A stretch of DNA of 64,000 nucleotides from Bremia lactucae (taxonomy: Eukaryota; Oomycota; Peronosporomycetes; Peronosporales; Peronosporaceae). Below are positions 9,641 to 19,056 of the stretch, one piece after another. Location of the stretch: the NCBI RefSeq assembly GCF_004359215.1, contig NC_090615.1:1908542-1972541 (forward strand), given 5' to 3'. Numbering within the stretch: position 1 is the first letter of the stretch; each line of letters opens with the position of its first letter. Under the pieces are notes generated by a model, which saw only the letters and a list, made by a program, of their open reading frames with translations, was not told where the DNA came from and ran no database searches. The translations under genes and the position numbers were made by a program.

Positions 9641-10290
9641 AGGCCTTAGAGCGGATCCCGCTAAGGTAATAGCCATAGTAGATTGGCTGGTTTCTAAAAA
9701 CCAAAAGGATTTGCGTAAGTGGTTGGCTCTCGCCAATTATTTATACAAAATAGCGAAAGTTACGCTGATTTGGCTAGGCCATTATCTAATCTCCCAGAGA
9801 ATGGTGCTGGACTAGCACAGAAAAAAAATACTCTTCAAGCAGTTAAGGATCGTCTTATCCATGCCCGATTTTGACACTGCCCAATTCAAATTGGCCTTTC
9901 AGTGTCGTCTGTGACGCATCAGATTTCGCCATTGGCAGTGCTCTGTTACAGATGTTACAGATGACGGGCGTGAACGTGTCATTGCGTTCGAATCCAGACA
10001 GCTTAAAGCTGCGGAAAAGAACTACCCAGTTCATGCTAAAGAGTTACTTGCTATGAAGTATGCTCTCGTCAAATTCAGAGTTCATCTGCTCGGCTTAAAG
10101 CCGTTTGTGATTTATACAGATCACGCGTCATTACCCACTGCGACAAAGTCGCCTCATCTCTTACAGAAAATGGCTTGATGGGTATCCTTTTTCGACGAAT
10201 ACACTTTCGAGGTGAAGTATAAGCCTGGCAAGCAAAGTGCTTGGGGCGATGCGTTATCACGCAGGCAGGAATATCAGCTTTTTCATTTAA
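9627..10290 (+). pseudogene. G2 RT connection and RNase H
   Basis: Pieces read ADPAKVIAIVDW (the RADPxKV motif), ANYLYKIAK, then VVCDASDFAIGSALLQ, SRQLKAAEKNYPVHAKELLA and FVIYTDHASLPTATKSPHLL, and finally FEVKYKPGKQSAWGDALSRR. All are gypsy RNase H signatures in order. The YTDHAS loop is intact here, unlike the copy at 1-691. At least three frameshifts and an in-frame TGA at 10177 break it. Confidence 0.85.
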
Positions 10291-10394
10291 CGACTAATGT
10301 CGCCTATTACTGAATTAATCCGTTCGGCTTACGCCACGGATGAACGGCGTGTAGCTCTGCTACAAGCTCTAAAGAGCACTGAATCGGTTCGTAA

Positions 10395-11104
10395 TTGTCG
10401 GCACGTTTGCGTGCAAGGTTACATCGAGTTTTTACCGATAACGACCTGTCGTTTTATTGCACGGACGCTGCGGATCCTCCGCGCGTCATTTTTCCTCATG
10501 ATGAGGATTCGAAGTACCGAATCCGCTATGAGGCGCACGATACTGTCTTAGTGGTCATCTCGGTAGAGAAAAGACCTACGGCTCTGTATGCCAGATTATT
10601 GGTGACCCAAACTTTATAAATGGGTTAGCTTGCCAACGTATTAAACCCTCGGCGCATGCTGCTGCGCCACTGGCAAGTCTCTTTGTATCCGTTGGGCATT
10701 GAAAGTTCATTAGTATGGTCGGTATACCGAAAGATTCGGCCGGTAACTCTGGCATAGTGGGCTTTGTGATATCAGCCCTGTTACCGTTCGGAAACAAGTA
10801 AGCGTGTTCCTCACGACGCGATTTAGTGTCTTAAGGCATGTAAGGGATACGATGCCTGATAGCCAAGACAATAAGAAAAGCAGATGCCAAAGGCAGAAGC
10901 TGTAATAATTATTTTATGGTCGGAGACCGAGTTTTTATTAAACGCAAAAAATCTACCTACAACTTGGTTTCCGCGGTCTTCAAGACCAAATTGCGCCCGC
11001 GCTTTATTGGGCCATTTACGGTCGTGCCCAAGAAAGGCCTAGCTTACATGCTAAACCTTCCTAGCAAGCTGCGTACACACCCAGTCTTAAGTTGGCTTGA
11101 TTAA
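10395..11104 (+). pseudogene. G2 integrase with GPF/Y tail
   Basis: Weak N-terminal zinc-finger remnant CQRIKPSAHAAAPLAS near 10630. The start of the core reads GIPKDSAGNSGIVGFV near 10715, where the first catalytic Asp segment (MDFV in relatives) is lost. The middle of the core is missing. The C-terminal region 10916-11104 reads VGDRVFIKRKK ... FKTKLRPRFIGPFTVV, a clear GPF/Y module. Bases 11105-11388 show no domain. Confidence 0.75.
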
Positions 11105-11388
11105 GCCATATCGGGACCCTTTACACGTGGACTTGAAGGCGCTTGCGCCGAGATAGAAGCCTTTCTAAGGTATATACTCCTGGGCACTAGTTGCCACTTG
11201 GTTCTACGAGCCCCTGAATCCCTTGAACTAGGATTCATTAAGCTTTAATAGCTTGTACGACTCCCTGAGTTGTTAAAACCATTCGTTCTACAGAATTAAG
11301 AGACCCCCTGAGTCTAAAGTCCTCCTAATACTTTAGAAGCGAGGTAGCTCCGCTACACCACACATCAACGATTGTGTTTTGCTGCATA

Positions 11389-12107
11389 TTAATGCCTTAA
11401 ATGTCGCCCGCCAGACGTACATTCATGTCTCAATCCACTCGACTTCTTCGAGTGCTGGACCTTCGGCGCTGCCTGTCCATTAGCACAGCCACCAGCAGCT
11501 GACTCCACAGTGTGATTGGTAATCACACTGCAATCTTGTGCAGTTGTACTAACGACCGTACCACAAGTGAGGCCATCGCACTCACTCGTACACGCTTGTG
11601 GACGCTCCAAGACGTTCAGCAGATGGCCATCTGATAAACAAGTGGCAGGCATCTTTACGGATCGATGCTGCCAGCTGATCCTTGGCTCGTATTTTCTGAG
11701 CCAAGGTAAACCTAGGATGACATCAAATTTGTCATCCAAATCCGGTACGATGAAGTCACATCATCATACTGTAAATCCCTTAACGTGTAGTGAAATTTAC
11801 TACGCGTTTCATTACTATTATCGATGCGCCTGTCGCTAGACGACCGTCATCCTCGTTGGAGAGATGTCGGGCTCAACATATTTGAGCCTACAACCCTCTA
11901 GTGACTGGCGACGAATAAAGTTATTCGACGCTCCGCAGTCCACTAGAGCTCTGAGTGACAAATCATTTGTCACTTTCAACTTCAAGGTGATGAGGGATAC
12001 CTCATCACCAGGTGCAGAGACACATAATGATTGTGTGTCTGGAGCAACTTTTGTCAAGAGATTTGCAAATTCTCTTGAGGTTGCTGGATCAGTAGGGCGT
12101 TGCGCCC
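11389..12107 (-). pseudogene. G3 gypsy protease, read in the -1 frame of gag
   Basis: Minus strand. The frame is open from inside the gag-PR stem-loop: SVGAQRPTDPATSREFANLL, then TKVAPDTQSLCVSAPGDE, and the catalytic ALVDCGASNNFIRR. No ATG starts it. A second frame (11389-11739) continues with DDKFDVILGLPWLRKYEPR, the conserved protease C-terminus, and a linker. The Cys in DCGAS is shared with 759-1049. The domain stops at about 11389 against G2, so RT, RH and IN are missing. Confidence 0.8.
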
Positions 12108-12129
12108 CTACTGACCCCGACCATTTTTT
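12090..12129 (-). promoter_or_regulatory. Programmed -1 frameshift signal at gag-PR junction (best copy)
   Basis: Sense order: slippery heptamer A-AAA-AAT (plus-strand 12123-12129) in the gag frame, a 9-nt spacer, then a stem of CAGTAGGG and CCCTACTG (8 bp, 8-nt loop; plus-strand 12090-12113). Gag ends at the amber codon inside the 5' arm (TAG at 12108-12110). The protease frame is -1 relative to gag and is open through the stem. Copies of the stem are at 1081, 7515, 19910, 57979 and 62831. Confidence 0.75.
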
Positions 12130-13240
12130 GGCGGTCCGCCTCGCTGTTGCGATTTCGCAACAACGTCGGATCCGCGACCGTTGCCCTCTTTGGCATACGG
12201 TCCAAGATTACGTTCAGTACCTTTTGGTGCTGGACGTGGGGCACTACACTCATGAGCGTAGTGTCCTAATTTTTGGTAGCGGTGGCATTTCTGCAATCGC
12301 TTATTGCTCGAAAAGCGAGGTCTATCGCTTTCGACGTAAGAAAGGTCCATGGGTTCTGGACCTCCTAACTCGTGTCGTCTTGGAGGACGATATGATGACG
12401 AACTAGCTTGAGCCTGTCTCAAGCTAAAGTCCTCCTGTTCCGCAACGGATATTGCTTCTTCAAGCGTATCCAGTTCCAAGCGGAACAGGTGGGTCTTTAC
12501 GGGACCATCCGTAAGACCTTGCATGAACACCGTAATCAAAGTGTGTTCATGAACTGGGTTATTTGTTATACACTCGCTAAGAGTCTTATGTGCTGGGCAT
12601 TTGCGTGAACATCACGCTTGCCTTGATTGAGTTTCAGAAGCTCTGAACGAGCACTGAACTCAGCCCTTGGCGGTTCAAACGTCTGTTTGAGTCGTGCTTT
12701 AAAAGCCTCTAGCGACCCAAAGACGTATGCGTCGCGCAGTTGAAGGCCCAATGCCCAAGTTTTGGCACGACCTGCCAAATTTGATTGAGCGAATGCGACT
12801 TGCATTTGCTCGTCGACGATGTGACGTGTCCTTATGGCATCGTCCAACTCGACAAACCATCACAAGAGGGACTCTTCTTCGACTCCTCTATACTTAAAGA
12901 TGTCAATCTTTAAGGTCTCGGGACGACGCGTGTGCGTCATCCCAGGTACAGGGGTATGTACCTGTTATAACCTCAACTTCTGCCTGTTGAGAGCCTTGCT
13001 GATTAAGCAAGGCTACCTTCTCCTTCGCATCGTCAAGTTCATGTTGTATGAGCCTGGCGATGGCTGAATGGAGGGCATCTCTGTCCGAAATCGGACAGCA
13101 TGGCCAAGATGGCATCGTTCCCTACGCTCGAACTCATTCGTTCGACCGCACTCCTTTCTATGTCACTTAGAAAGGAGTAGCTATCACGCGAAACGTGATG
13201 CGTATTTCCATTATCATCTAACATGTCCATGTTAGATGAT
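12108..13240 (-). pseudogene. G3 gypsy gag
   Basis: Starts in the palindrome at 13213-13240 (M-D-M-L-D), continues with a helical, probably coiled-coil N-terminus (ARLIQHELDDAKEKVALLNQ). Then comes the capsid-like core SNLAGRAKTWALGLQLRDAY with FKARLKQTFEPPRAEFSARS and LLKLNQGKRDVHANAQHI. A one-base deletion at about 12571 relative to 20311 shifts the frame. The C-terminal part has GGPEPMDLSYVES and a damaged zinc knuckle CHRYQKLGHYAHEC (second Cys is Tyr). It ends GRGQ-amber. Bases 12405-12928 are nearly identical to 20141-20668. Confidence 0.85.
13213..13240 (-). promoter_or_regulatory. Gag-start palindrome, G3
   Basis: Arms ATCATCTAACATG and CATGTTAGATGAT are a perfect 13-bp inverted repeat with a 2-nt loop, about 30 nt from the primer-binding site. 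It holds the gag start codon. Related copies are at 2101-2124, 19540-19563 and about 20944-20970 (imperfect). Confidence 0.65.
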
Positions 13241-13270
13241 GAAACTGTGGTCCTTGGACGAACTTCAAAG

Positions 13271-13278
13271 TGCTACCA
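13271..13278 (-). promoter_or_regulatory. Primer-binding site, G3
   Basis: Sense TGGTAGCA (TGGTAGCAC with the next base), separated by CC from the LTR end at 13281. Fits the 3' end of initiator tRNA-Met. Confidence 0.7.
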
Positions 13279-13280
13279 GG

Positions 13281-13746
13281 TGTAACGGGGCACTACTGAC
13301 TTGTACTGCTTCAGTGCAAGTCCACTCCGCACTGCCTCAGTCGTCGAACGTGACATCTCGACTGATCACCTGCGAGTGGTGCCTCACTTCTCGTACAGTA
13401 GTACGTGCAGAAGAAGACTCTCTTTTAAAACACTTGCTTTAAAGAGGGTTAATTAAAAACAGTATTTAATATAATTAAGTTCTTTTGTTTCTATCTATTT
13501 AATACTACTTAATTTTAAACTAATACAAAACATGTAATAAAGTCTAATCTGTCTCTCTCTTTGCGCGCTTCCAACTCTGACTGGACAGCGGAGAAAGTAG
13601 ATATAATGGTCTATATCTGCCAATGGATAAGCTTTTAGAATATTACCATGTAAAGTTATATTCTCCAAACATTATCTACCTTTTAGATAATATATTAACT
13701 AACAACCTTTCAGTGTTAATTTCATGTAACGATACACCCAGTTACA
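13281..13746 (-). repeat. Gypsy LTR, 5' LTR of G3
   Basis: The plus strand begins TGTAACGGGGCAC and ends CCCAGTTACA, so terminal inverted repeats are TGTAACGGG-like. Similar along its length to 21010-21460 (same strand) and to 19057-19496 (inverted). It is AT-rich with a subterminal TGTAAC palindrome at 13725-13746. Internal sequence (gag) lies to the left, so this is a 5' LTR of a minus-strand element. Confidence 0.85.
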
Positions 13747-13910
13747 ATATTAATACAATTTTCATTTTACCCTCTTAAGTTAACTTGTCTTAAGGGAAGT
13801 CTTCCTCTGCACGTACAGTGTACGTCACCTAACGAAAGGCACCACTCACAACTGAAGCAGTGTGAAGTGGACTTGTACTGGAACAGTACAAGTCGTAGTG
13901 CCCCGTTACA
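13747..13910 (+). repeat. Inverted partial LTR abutting the G3 LTR
   Basis: Matches the last 165 bp or so of the plus-oriented LTR at 19057-19496 (AATACA, TTAACCCTCTT-like, TCTGCACGTAC) and ends in CCCCGTTACA. It directly abuts the oppositely oriented LTR, making a head-to-head LTR palindrome. No primer-binding site or gag follows. Bases 13911-14192 carry no recognisable repeat and form the 3' flank of the phosphatase gene. Confidence 0.75.
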
Positions 13911-14192
13911 CATATATAACAATAGATTGATCTTCGACCTGGACAATACGTTTCTTAAATTTTATAGTTCGATATTATTAACTATCGTATTATTCTAATA
14001 TAATTTTAAGCTCCGATGTTTTTTCACTGATTAAAAAGAGCCCAAACGTTTCTAGCTTTTATGTTATCAATCATCAACCTGCGCCATCACGTTTCCCACA
14101 GTCATCCAAATCCGGACGAAGCTTGTAAAAAGGAAATCATTTATAACGAGTTCAACAAATCGCACGAATTCGGCCAATTGCAAAACTAGCAT

Positions 14193-15041
14193 TTAGTTTG
14201 CTGGTGGGAAGGCCTCAATAAGCAGAGGTAGGAACTCAGCTGTTGCAATTTTGTACACGGGATGATTAACTACACCTAGAAGCGCAGCGGCAAATATGCT
14301 GTGGGAGACAACACCAACACTCTGTGATGACGTGTTCGAAAAGATAAAATTTAAGAACTTTGTTGCACGAATTTTTATCTCAGCGTCAGTCTCACGATGA
14401 TCAGAGGTCCACCATGGGTCCGCATCAGATTTAATTTTGCTGAAGTCCAAGTGAGGGTACTCGAGTCGCTTTTCAGAGATGCTGCGACGCTGGTCGCAAG
14501 TGCTCACACCCAGTATCTCCCGTGCTAACTCTACCACTGTGCTTTTGATGTTTTGTTGATTTTGGTACGCAACGGAGTAAGTATGAAGTGTACGCTCTAG
14601 CGGAGACACCAGCACATTGTCGAGATGTAAGCCCATAGAAATCTCACCGTCGAGCATTTTCGACGCTTTTCCTGCTTGTATGACCCCGGTTTTTGTCAAG
14701 GGCGAATCCAAATACTCTGGCAGCTTAGAGTAGTAGCCGTCCCACGCGAACATGCCATACTTGTTAGTAGCGACGTTGTGGATACCTTCACCATGACGCA
14801 GAAATACCAGAAGCTTCACATTTCTGCCTTCAAGTCGTCCCGCGGCAACTTCAGCATGCACATCATGCCACGTGTATCCATCCTGCAGCCCCATGTGAGG
14901 AGGGTAAGACGCTGGGGGAGACTGGCTAGGATCCCGTTGACTAAAATATTTAGGAATGTAGCGATACCGAGATGACGTAGGATGCTGGCCACTAGCTTTG
15001 CATATCACGAAAAGAAGCGCACCGAGGATTACCGCCAACAT
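14193..15041 (-). CDS. Secreted histidine-phosphatase / phosphoglycerate-mutase-like protein
   Basis: 282 residues, uninterrupted. Residues 1-18 (LAVILGALLFVICKASG core) are a signal peptide, so the product is probably secreted or enters the endomembrane system. The catalytic RHG motif is LRHGEGIHN at 81-89 (His83 the phospho-acceptor). A phosphate-binding Arg lies in SPLERTLHT (146-154). The REILGVSTCDQRR stretch (174-186) fits the plant and fungal PMU1-like subgroup, and the second His is in GVVSHS (243-248). All expected catalytic residues are present, and length is normal for a single-domain member plus leader. Enzymes of this clan remove or transfer phosphate through a phosphohistidine; the substrate cannot be told from sequence. 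A purine (A) is at -3 of the ATG. No intron is evident. It is the only intact non-transposon gene seen. Confidence 0.9.
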   Translation of the reverse strand: MLAVILGALLFVICKASGQHPTSSRYRYIPKYFSQRDPSQSPPASYPPHMGLQDGYTWHDVHAEVAAGRLEGRNVKLLVFLRHGEGIHNVATNKYGMFAWDGYYSKLPEYLDSPLTKTGVIQAGKASKMLDGEISMGLHLDNVLVSPLERTLHTYSVAYQNQQNIKSTVVELAREILGVSTCDQRRSISEKRLEYPHLDFSKIKSDADPWWTSDHRETDAEIKIRATKFLNFIFSNTSSQSVGVVSHSIFAAALLGVVNHPVYKIATAEFLPLLIEAFPPAN

Positions 15042-15080
15042 TTTAGCGTTACGAGTTAAGCGAGATCCGAGAGACTGACG

Positions 15081-15097
15081 GAAAATTCAGATGTGAG
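15081..15097 (-). promoter_or_regulatory. Possible oomycete initiator-like core promoter
   Basis: The minus strand reads CTCACATCTGAATTTTC about 40-56 nt before the phosphatase ATG. It loosely resembles the oomycete initiator plus flanking element (TCA-pyrimidine region then AWTTT). It is a partial match only, and no transcript data are available here. Confidence 0.3.
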
Positions 15098-15166
15098 GAG
15101 GAAAGGCTTCCAAACAGCAGAAATTTGTAGGACCTGGTACTGCGCTGATAGATGGGTTGTGGCAAA

Positions 15167-15337
15167 TCAATCGCCGTTTTTATCACTTACTAACCATATC
15201 GAATTGTCGCGGATTTGCCGTTTTGCAATGTTAGGGTACCGCTCTTTGAAGCGAGCAATTACTGCTACTTCAATGTTCTTCTGCATCTGCGGGAAGCCAG
15301 CCTTAAAGTTATCATTGCGACATGTCTGTGAGTAGTA
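15167..15337 (-). other. Short unrecognised reading frame, 56 codons
   Basis: Bounded by TAA at 15338-15340 and TGA at 15167-15169, with no obvious start except an internal Met (QMQKNIEVAVIARFKERYPN). The composition looks protein-like, but I do not recognise a family. It may be a fragment of a lost gene or chance. Flanking sequence from 15338 to 15891 holds no domain I can identify. Confidence 0.25.
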
Positions 15338-15752
15338 TTATGTGTGGCAGACTAGCCGGGAAAAATCCTTCTCCGAAAGATATGCACTTGCTCTGATCTG
15401 CATCAGCGAAAAGCAAAAGCACCACAAAGTGTGTACGAGGCGTTTTTCTAAGAATCTTTGCAATCTACTCGAAATTGAGCAAATCAAGTCTCAAAAACAA
15501 CATTTTGCAATCACTTTTTCCATCTTTTTCATGTACTTGATGATCGTATGAGCAATGCAAGGCTACAAAAAGGGTATGCGTTCGCAGGCAATCCTTGTGC
15601 AAGGGGCTTCAGTAACCAAGTCTTTACTTGTTCATAAAAATTAATCAAGTACACTCGAACAATTTTCTTGGTAGGAACAAATACGTAGCAACGGTCAAGA
15701 TATATTCTGTACACCTGAGCGAAACTGACCACTGCATTTTAGCACCACCCAC

Positions 15753-15780
15753 TCTTAAGAAATTGATCTTAAGAAATTGA
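15753..15780. repeat. Perfect 14-bp tandem duplication
   Basis: TCTTAAGAAATTGA occurs twice in a row. It is the only clear structure in the otherwise featureless 15338-15891 stretch. Confidence 0.8.
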
Positions 15781-15922
15781 GGTCTTACGGAATTTATTGA
15801 AATATTCTGCGTTGTCACTTTTATCAAACAAAATATTGCACTGTAGGTTAGAGCAGCTAAAATTATTAAAAAATGATCCGTAGCATAGAGCGGTATTGTT
15901 GAAGGTGGAGCATCAGGCGACG

Positions 15923-16585
15923 CCCCAGCAAAATGGAATGGCTGAACGAATGAATAGGACACTGACGGAACGTGCAAGGTCGATGCTAAATCACATGCAA
16001 GTGGAAAAGAAGTGGTGGGCTGAAGCTATAAATACAGCTGTATATGTGACCAACCGGGTCACGTGCGCTTCATCCCCGACGAAGACTCCAATTGAGATGT
16101 GTTTTGGCTTGAAGCCAGACATGTCACACATGCGCGTTTTTGGTGCTCAAGGTTACGCACACATTGACAAAGCAAAACGTGCTTAATTGGACAAGAAGGC
16201 ATTTCGGTGCATGTTTCTTGGTTATTCACACGAAGTGAAGGGTTATCGTGTCTGGAATTATAATTCAGAAAAACTTGAAGTCACAAGGTCAGTGACATTT
16301 CAAGAACAGCCACGGACGAAGTATGTACAAGTTGTTGATGACGCACCAGTATCAACTCGTCAGCACGCAAAAATAAATGGCGAAGGAGACGATGATATCA
16401 GGGTTCAATCACCAATTTCTTCGAATCACGATGAAATTGAACCTATGGAGGTTGATCAGACTAACGGTGATCAAATAGTCTCGCCTCCTCAAGAATTAAC
16501 GTCGTTGGGTACACGTCTAGAGAATGGACATGAAGATGATATTGCTTTCGATATCGATGACGTGTACATGGAGCCAGCTAATTGA
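15923..16585 (+). pseudogene. C2 integrase C-terminal half
   Basis: Begins inside the last core motif, PQQNGMAERMNRTLTERAR, carrying the third acidic residue, then MLNHMQVEKKWWAEAINTAV and MRVFGAQGYAHI. A single TAA (16184-16186) precedes KKAFRCMFLGYSHEVKGYRV in the same frame, and an acidic linker follows. The first two catalytic Asp residues are deleted. Confidence 0.85.
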
Positions 16586-17678
16586 GGATGATATTCAGGC
16601 CATTGTGCCCAGGGAGGGATGGACTAATCTCGATGACAGTCTAGAGACACATTCATCTCGTGTTAGTGGACACAATAACCCTCTCGCAATATCTCCTCCA
16701 AGTACAGACTCACAAGCTTTGGTTCCGGTCGGGATGTCAGATGCTATTGTTTCGTCACGAGGAGATGAACCTGTAGAACGTGCCTCAAAACGATATCGTA
16801 TTGAATATGATCAAGCTAATGCGGCATTTGAAACCCCATCAACGTACCAAGATGCTGTGAAGTCTCCACAAAGTATGATGTGGAAAGAAGCGATAGAAGC
16901 CGAACTGAAGGCACTAGATAGCAAAAAGACGTGGAGTCCCGTGGACAATTTGTTAAACAAGAAGGTAATTGGAACTAAGTGGGTGTTCGCCATCAAGCGA
17001 AATGAAAATGGTGATGTTGAGCGATATAAGGCTCGGCTTGTGGCATTAGGTTATCGTCAGACCTATGGAATTGATTACTGGCAACATACCGCGAAACACA
17101 CGAATTGAATTCATGTTCGCAACCGGAGAATACGTGTCGTGATGGCTATATTCCAATATGATGTCGATACAGCATTTATCAATGGTGTTCTCGAAGAAGA
17201 GGTGTTTCTTAATACACCCGAGGGCGTTAAAATGAAATCGAGTCAAGTGCTGAAGCTAAATCGAAGCCTGTATGGACTTAAACAAGCTGCTGCAACATGG
17301 TTTAAGACTATTTCAGGCGTTTTCAAGAGCATGGGATTTGTGGCGTGCGTTTCGGATCCGTGTGTATTTGTTCGTCGATTTGACAATTTTTCATGGACTT
17401 ACGTGACGTTATATGTCGATGACATGCTCATTGGTGGCATTTCGTACGACTCAATTAAGCAAGTTGCTGATGAATTGTCTACTAAATTTCAGCTCAAGAG
17501 ACTGGGTAAAGTGCGATTTGTTCTGGGCATCGAAGTTGACTACAAGATGGAGGAGAAACGACTCAAGATCTGTCAAAGCGCGTGGATAGCAAGAATGGTT
17601 GAAAAATTCAATCAAGATAATGCTAGGCCGGTGTATAATCCGGGTATGGAAGACCAGAACATGATAAGTGTGAAGTGA
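16524..17678 (+). pseudogene. C2 reverse transcriptase
   Basis: After a frame change near 16580 the linker leads into WKEAIEAELKALDSKKTWSP, GTKWVFAIKRNENGDVERYK and ARLVALGYRQTYGIDYWQ. A damaged stretch with a stop at 17106 follows. Then FQYDVDTAFINGVLEEEVFL, LYGLKQAAATWF and the intact catalytic YVDDMLIGG (about 17409-17435). LKRLGKVRFVLGIEVD completes the palm and thumb. About two lesions separate it from function. Confidence 0.9.
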
Positions 17679-18385
17679 TGGACCCAAAAATGAAAAATCG
17701 TCCGTATCGTTCATTGGTGGGTTCACTTCTCTACGTGGCAACCGGCACAAGACCCGATATTGCATTCGCGGTGTGTCAATTGAGTCGACACTTAGAAAAA
17801 CCAAGTGAAGAACATTGGAATGCAGCTATCCGAGTGCTGCGTTATTTAAAGTCAACCGCTATGGATGGAATCTGCTATCGGAGCAAGTCACGCGAACTGC
17901 AGTTGAGTGCATTTAGTGACGCTGATTGGGGCAGTAACAAGGACAAATGACGCTCAACATCAGGTGTGATGGTGATGGTCAACGGATCACCCGTGATTTT
18001 TTTTCAAGTCAAAAATGCAAAACAGTGTGTCGCTAAGCACTGCCGAAGCCGAATATGTGGCTTTATCATTGTGTATACAAGAAGTATTGTGGACTAAATC
18101 GCTATTGCTGGAGATGAAGGTCAAGATTAATGGTCCAGTAATGGTGTACGAGGACAATCAAAGTGTGATTGCTATCGCGAAAAATGAAGGATATCAAAGT
18201 CGTGCGAAGCACATTGATATACGCTATCATTTTGTCCGTGATCAAGTCAAAAACAAGGTAATACAGCTGGAGTATATTAAAACCAAGTTACAGCTCGCTG
18301 ATTTCCTGACCAAGACAATTTCGACAACGAAGTTTCAATTTCTCGTGGCCAAGACCAATATTAGAAACTTCTCGTCGAGGAGGAG
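17675..18385 (+). pseudogene. C2 RNase H
   Basis: RPYRSLVGSLLYVATGTRPD leads to ELQLSAFSDADWGSNKDK, then a TGA (17948). A frame shift near 18000 follows, then SVSLSTAEAEYVALSLCIQE, VYEDNQSVIAIA, SRAKHIDIRYHFVRD and LADFLTKTI. All copia RNase H landmarks are there in order. A purine tract (GAGGAGGAG) ends at the LTR start at 18386. Confidence 0.9.
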
Positions 18386-18585
18386 TGTTGAAGGTGGAAC
18401 ATCAGGCGACGGTTCGTTGTCGTGCTGATGTGGCGGTTACTGTCGTGAATGACACAAGAAGAAGAGCAAGCGAAGCTGTTACATTTAAGTACGTAACATG
18501 TATGAGGGTTTTATAAGAACGAATTTACTTTTCCATTTTCCCTACACGAAGACATTCTTACGCAGTGTGTTGTCATACCCCAACA
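18386..18585 (+). repeat. 3' LTR of C2
   Basis: 200 bp starting TGTTG and ending CAACA, a 5-bp terminal inverted repeat, preceded by a polypurine tract and followed by the GGTAT target duplication. Bases 18591-19056 after it show no recognisable coding or repeat structure. Confidence 0.9.
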
Positions 18586-19056
18586 GGTATCACATGACAG
18601 TAAAACATTATACAAATCTACCCAGATTGAGCACCGTGCCTTCCTCAATTGTAGCCACTATCACTGCATAAAGCAAGGGCTAAGTTTAGCTTTCAACATA
18701 ATCTTTGATATGCGGGATAGTTCCTGACAATCCGCAAGTTTTTTAAGAAGTTCAGCAAACATTAAATTTGTTAGGATTTAGCCAGGGCACAAGCTTAAAG
18801 ACGAACATTGTGACATAATAAATTATGAAAATTGCTAAATTCACACCCTTTTTCGTTAAATTGACACCTTTTTTTATTTTGAGTTTGAAGTGCGAGGGAG
18901 GCGGCTGGGGCTAATTATAGCGTAATACGTTGTCTTAATGTATGCAGGAGTTATTGGTCGCATGATTATTCTTAAGGGTGACATGGGGGGTAACAACACC
19001 ATTGCTGAGGTAAAGTCGGATAGCCATCATACCAATACTAATCACTTTGCGCTTAC

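Larger units (their letters stand above)
6944..11104 (+). mobile_element. Ty3/gypsy element G2, plus strand, no LTRs recognised
   Basis: Gag, PR, RT, RH, IN occur in the gypsy order on the plus strand, ending in a GPF/Y-type integrase tail. A 119-bp tandem duplication lies in the PR-RT spacer. Every domain has stops or frameshifts. I could not find flanking LTRs. The right end at about 11105-11388 leads straight into an opposing gypsy protease, so the element is truncated. Codon decay is heavier than in the gag copies at 12.5 and 20.3 kb, which suggests an older insertion. Confidence 0.8.
15892..18590 (+). mobile_element. 5'-deleted Ty1/copia element C2 with GGTAT target duplication
   Basis: The element runs 15897-18585, flanked on both sides by GGTAT (15892-15896 and 18586-18590). 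Both ends start with the same LTR head, TGTTGAAGGTGG. At the left only about 25 bp of LTR remains before it fuses to mid-integrase; gag, PR and half of IN are gone. RT keeps an intact YVDD. Few stops are present, so this is one of the younger insertions. The perfect flanking repeat shows it inserted, or recombined internally after insertion, without loss of the termini. Confidence 0.9.

Noticed and set aside
14676..14975. Plus-strand 99-codon frame
   Set aside because: Antisense shadow inside the phosphatase gene.
15645..15977. Minus-strand 110-codon frame with hydrophobic stretches
   Set aside because: It crosses the C2 insertion boundary and the GGTAT duplication, so it cannot be an old gene; no domain seen.
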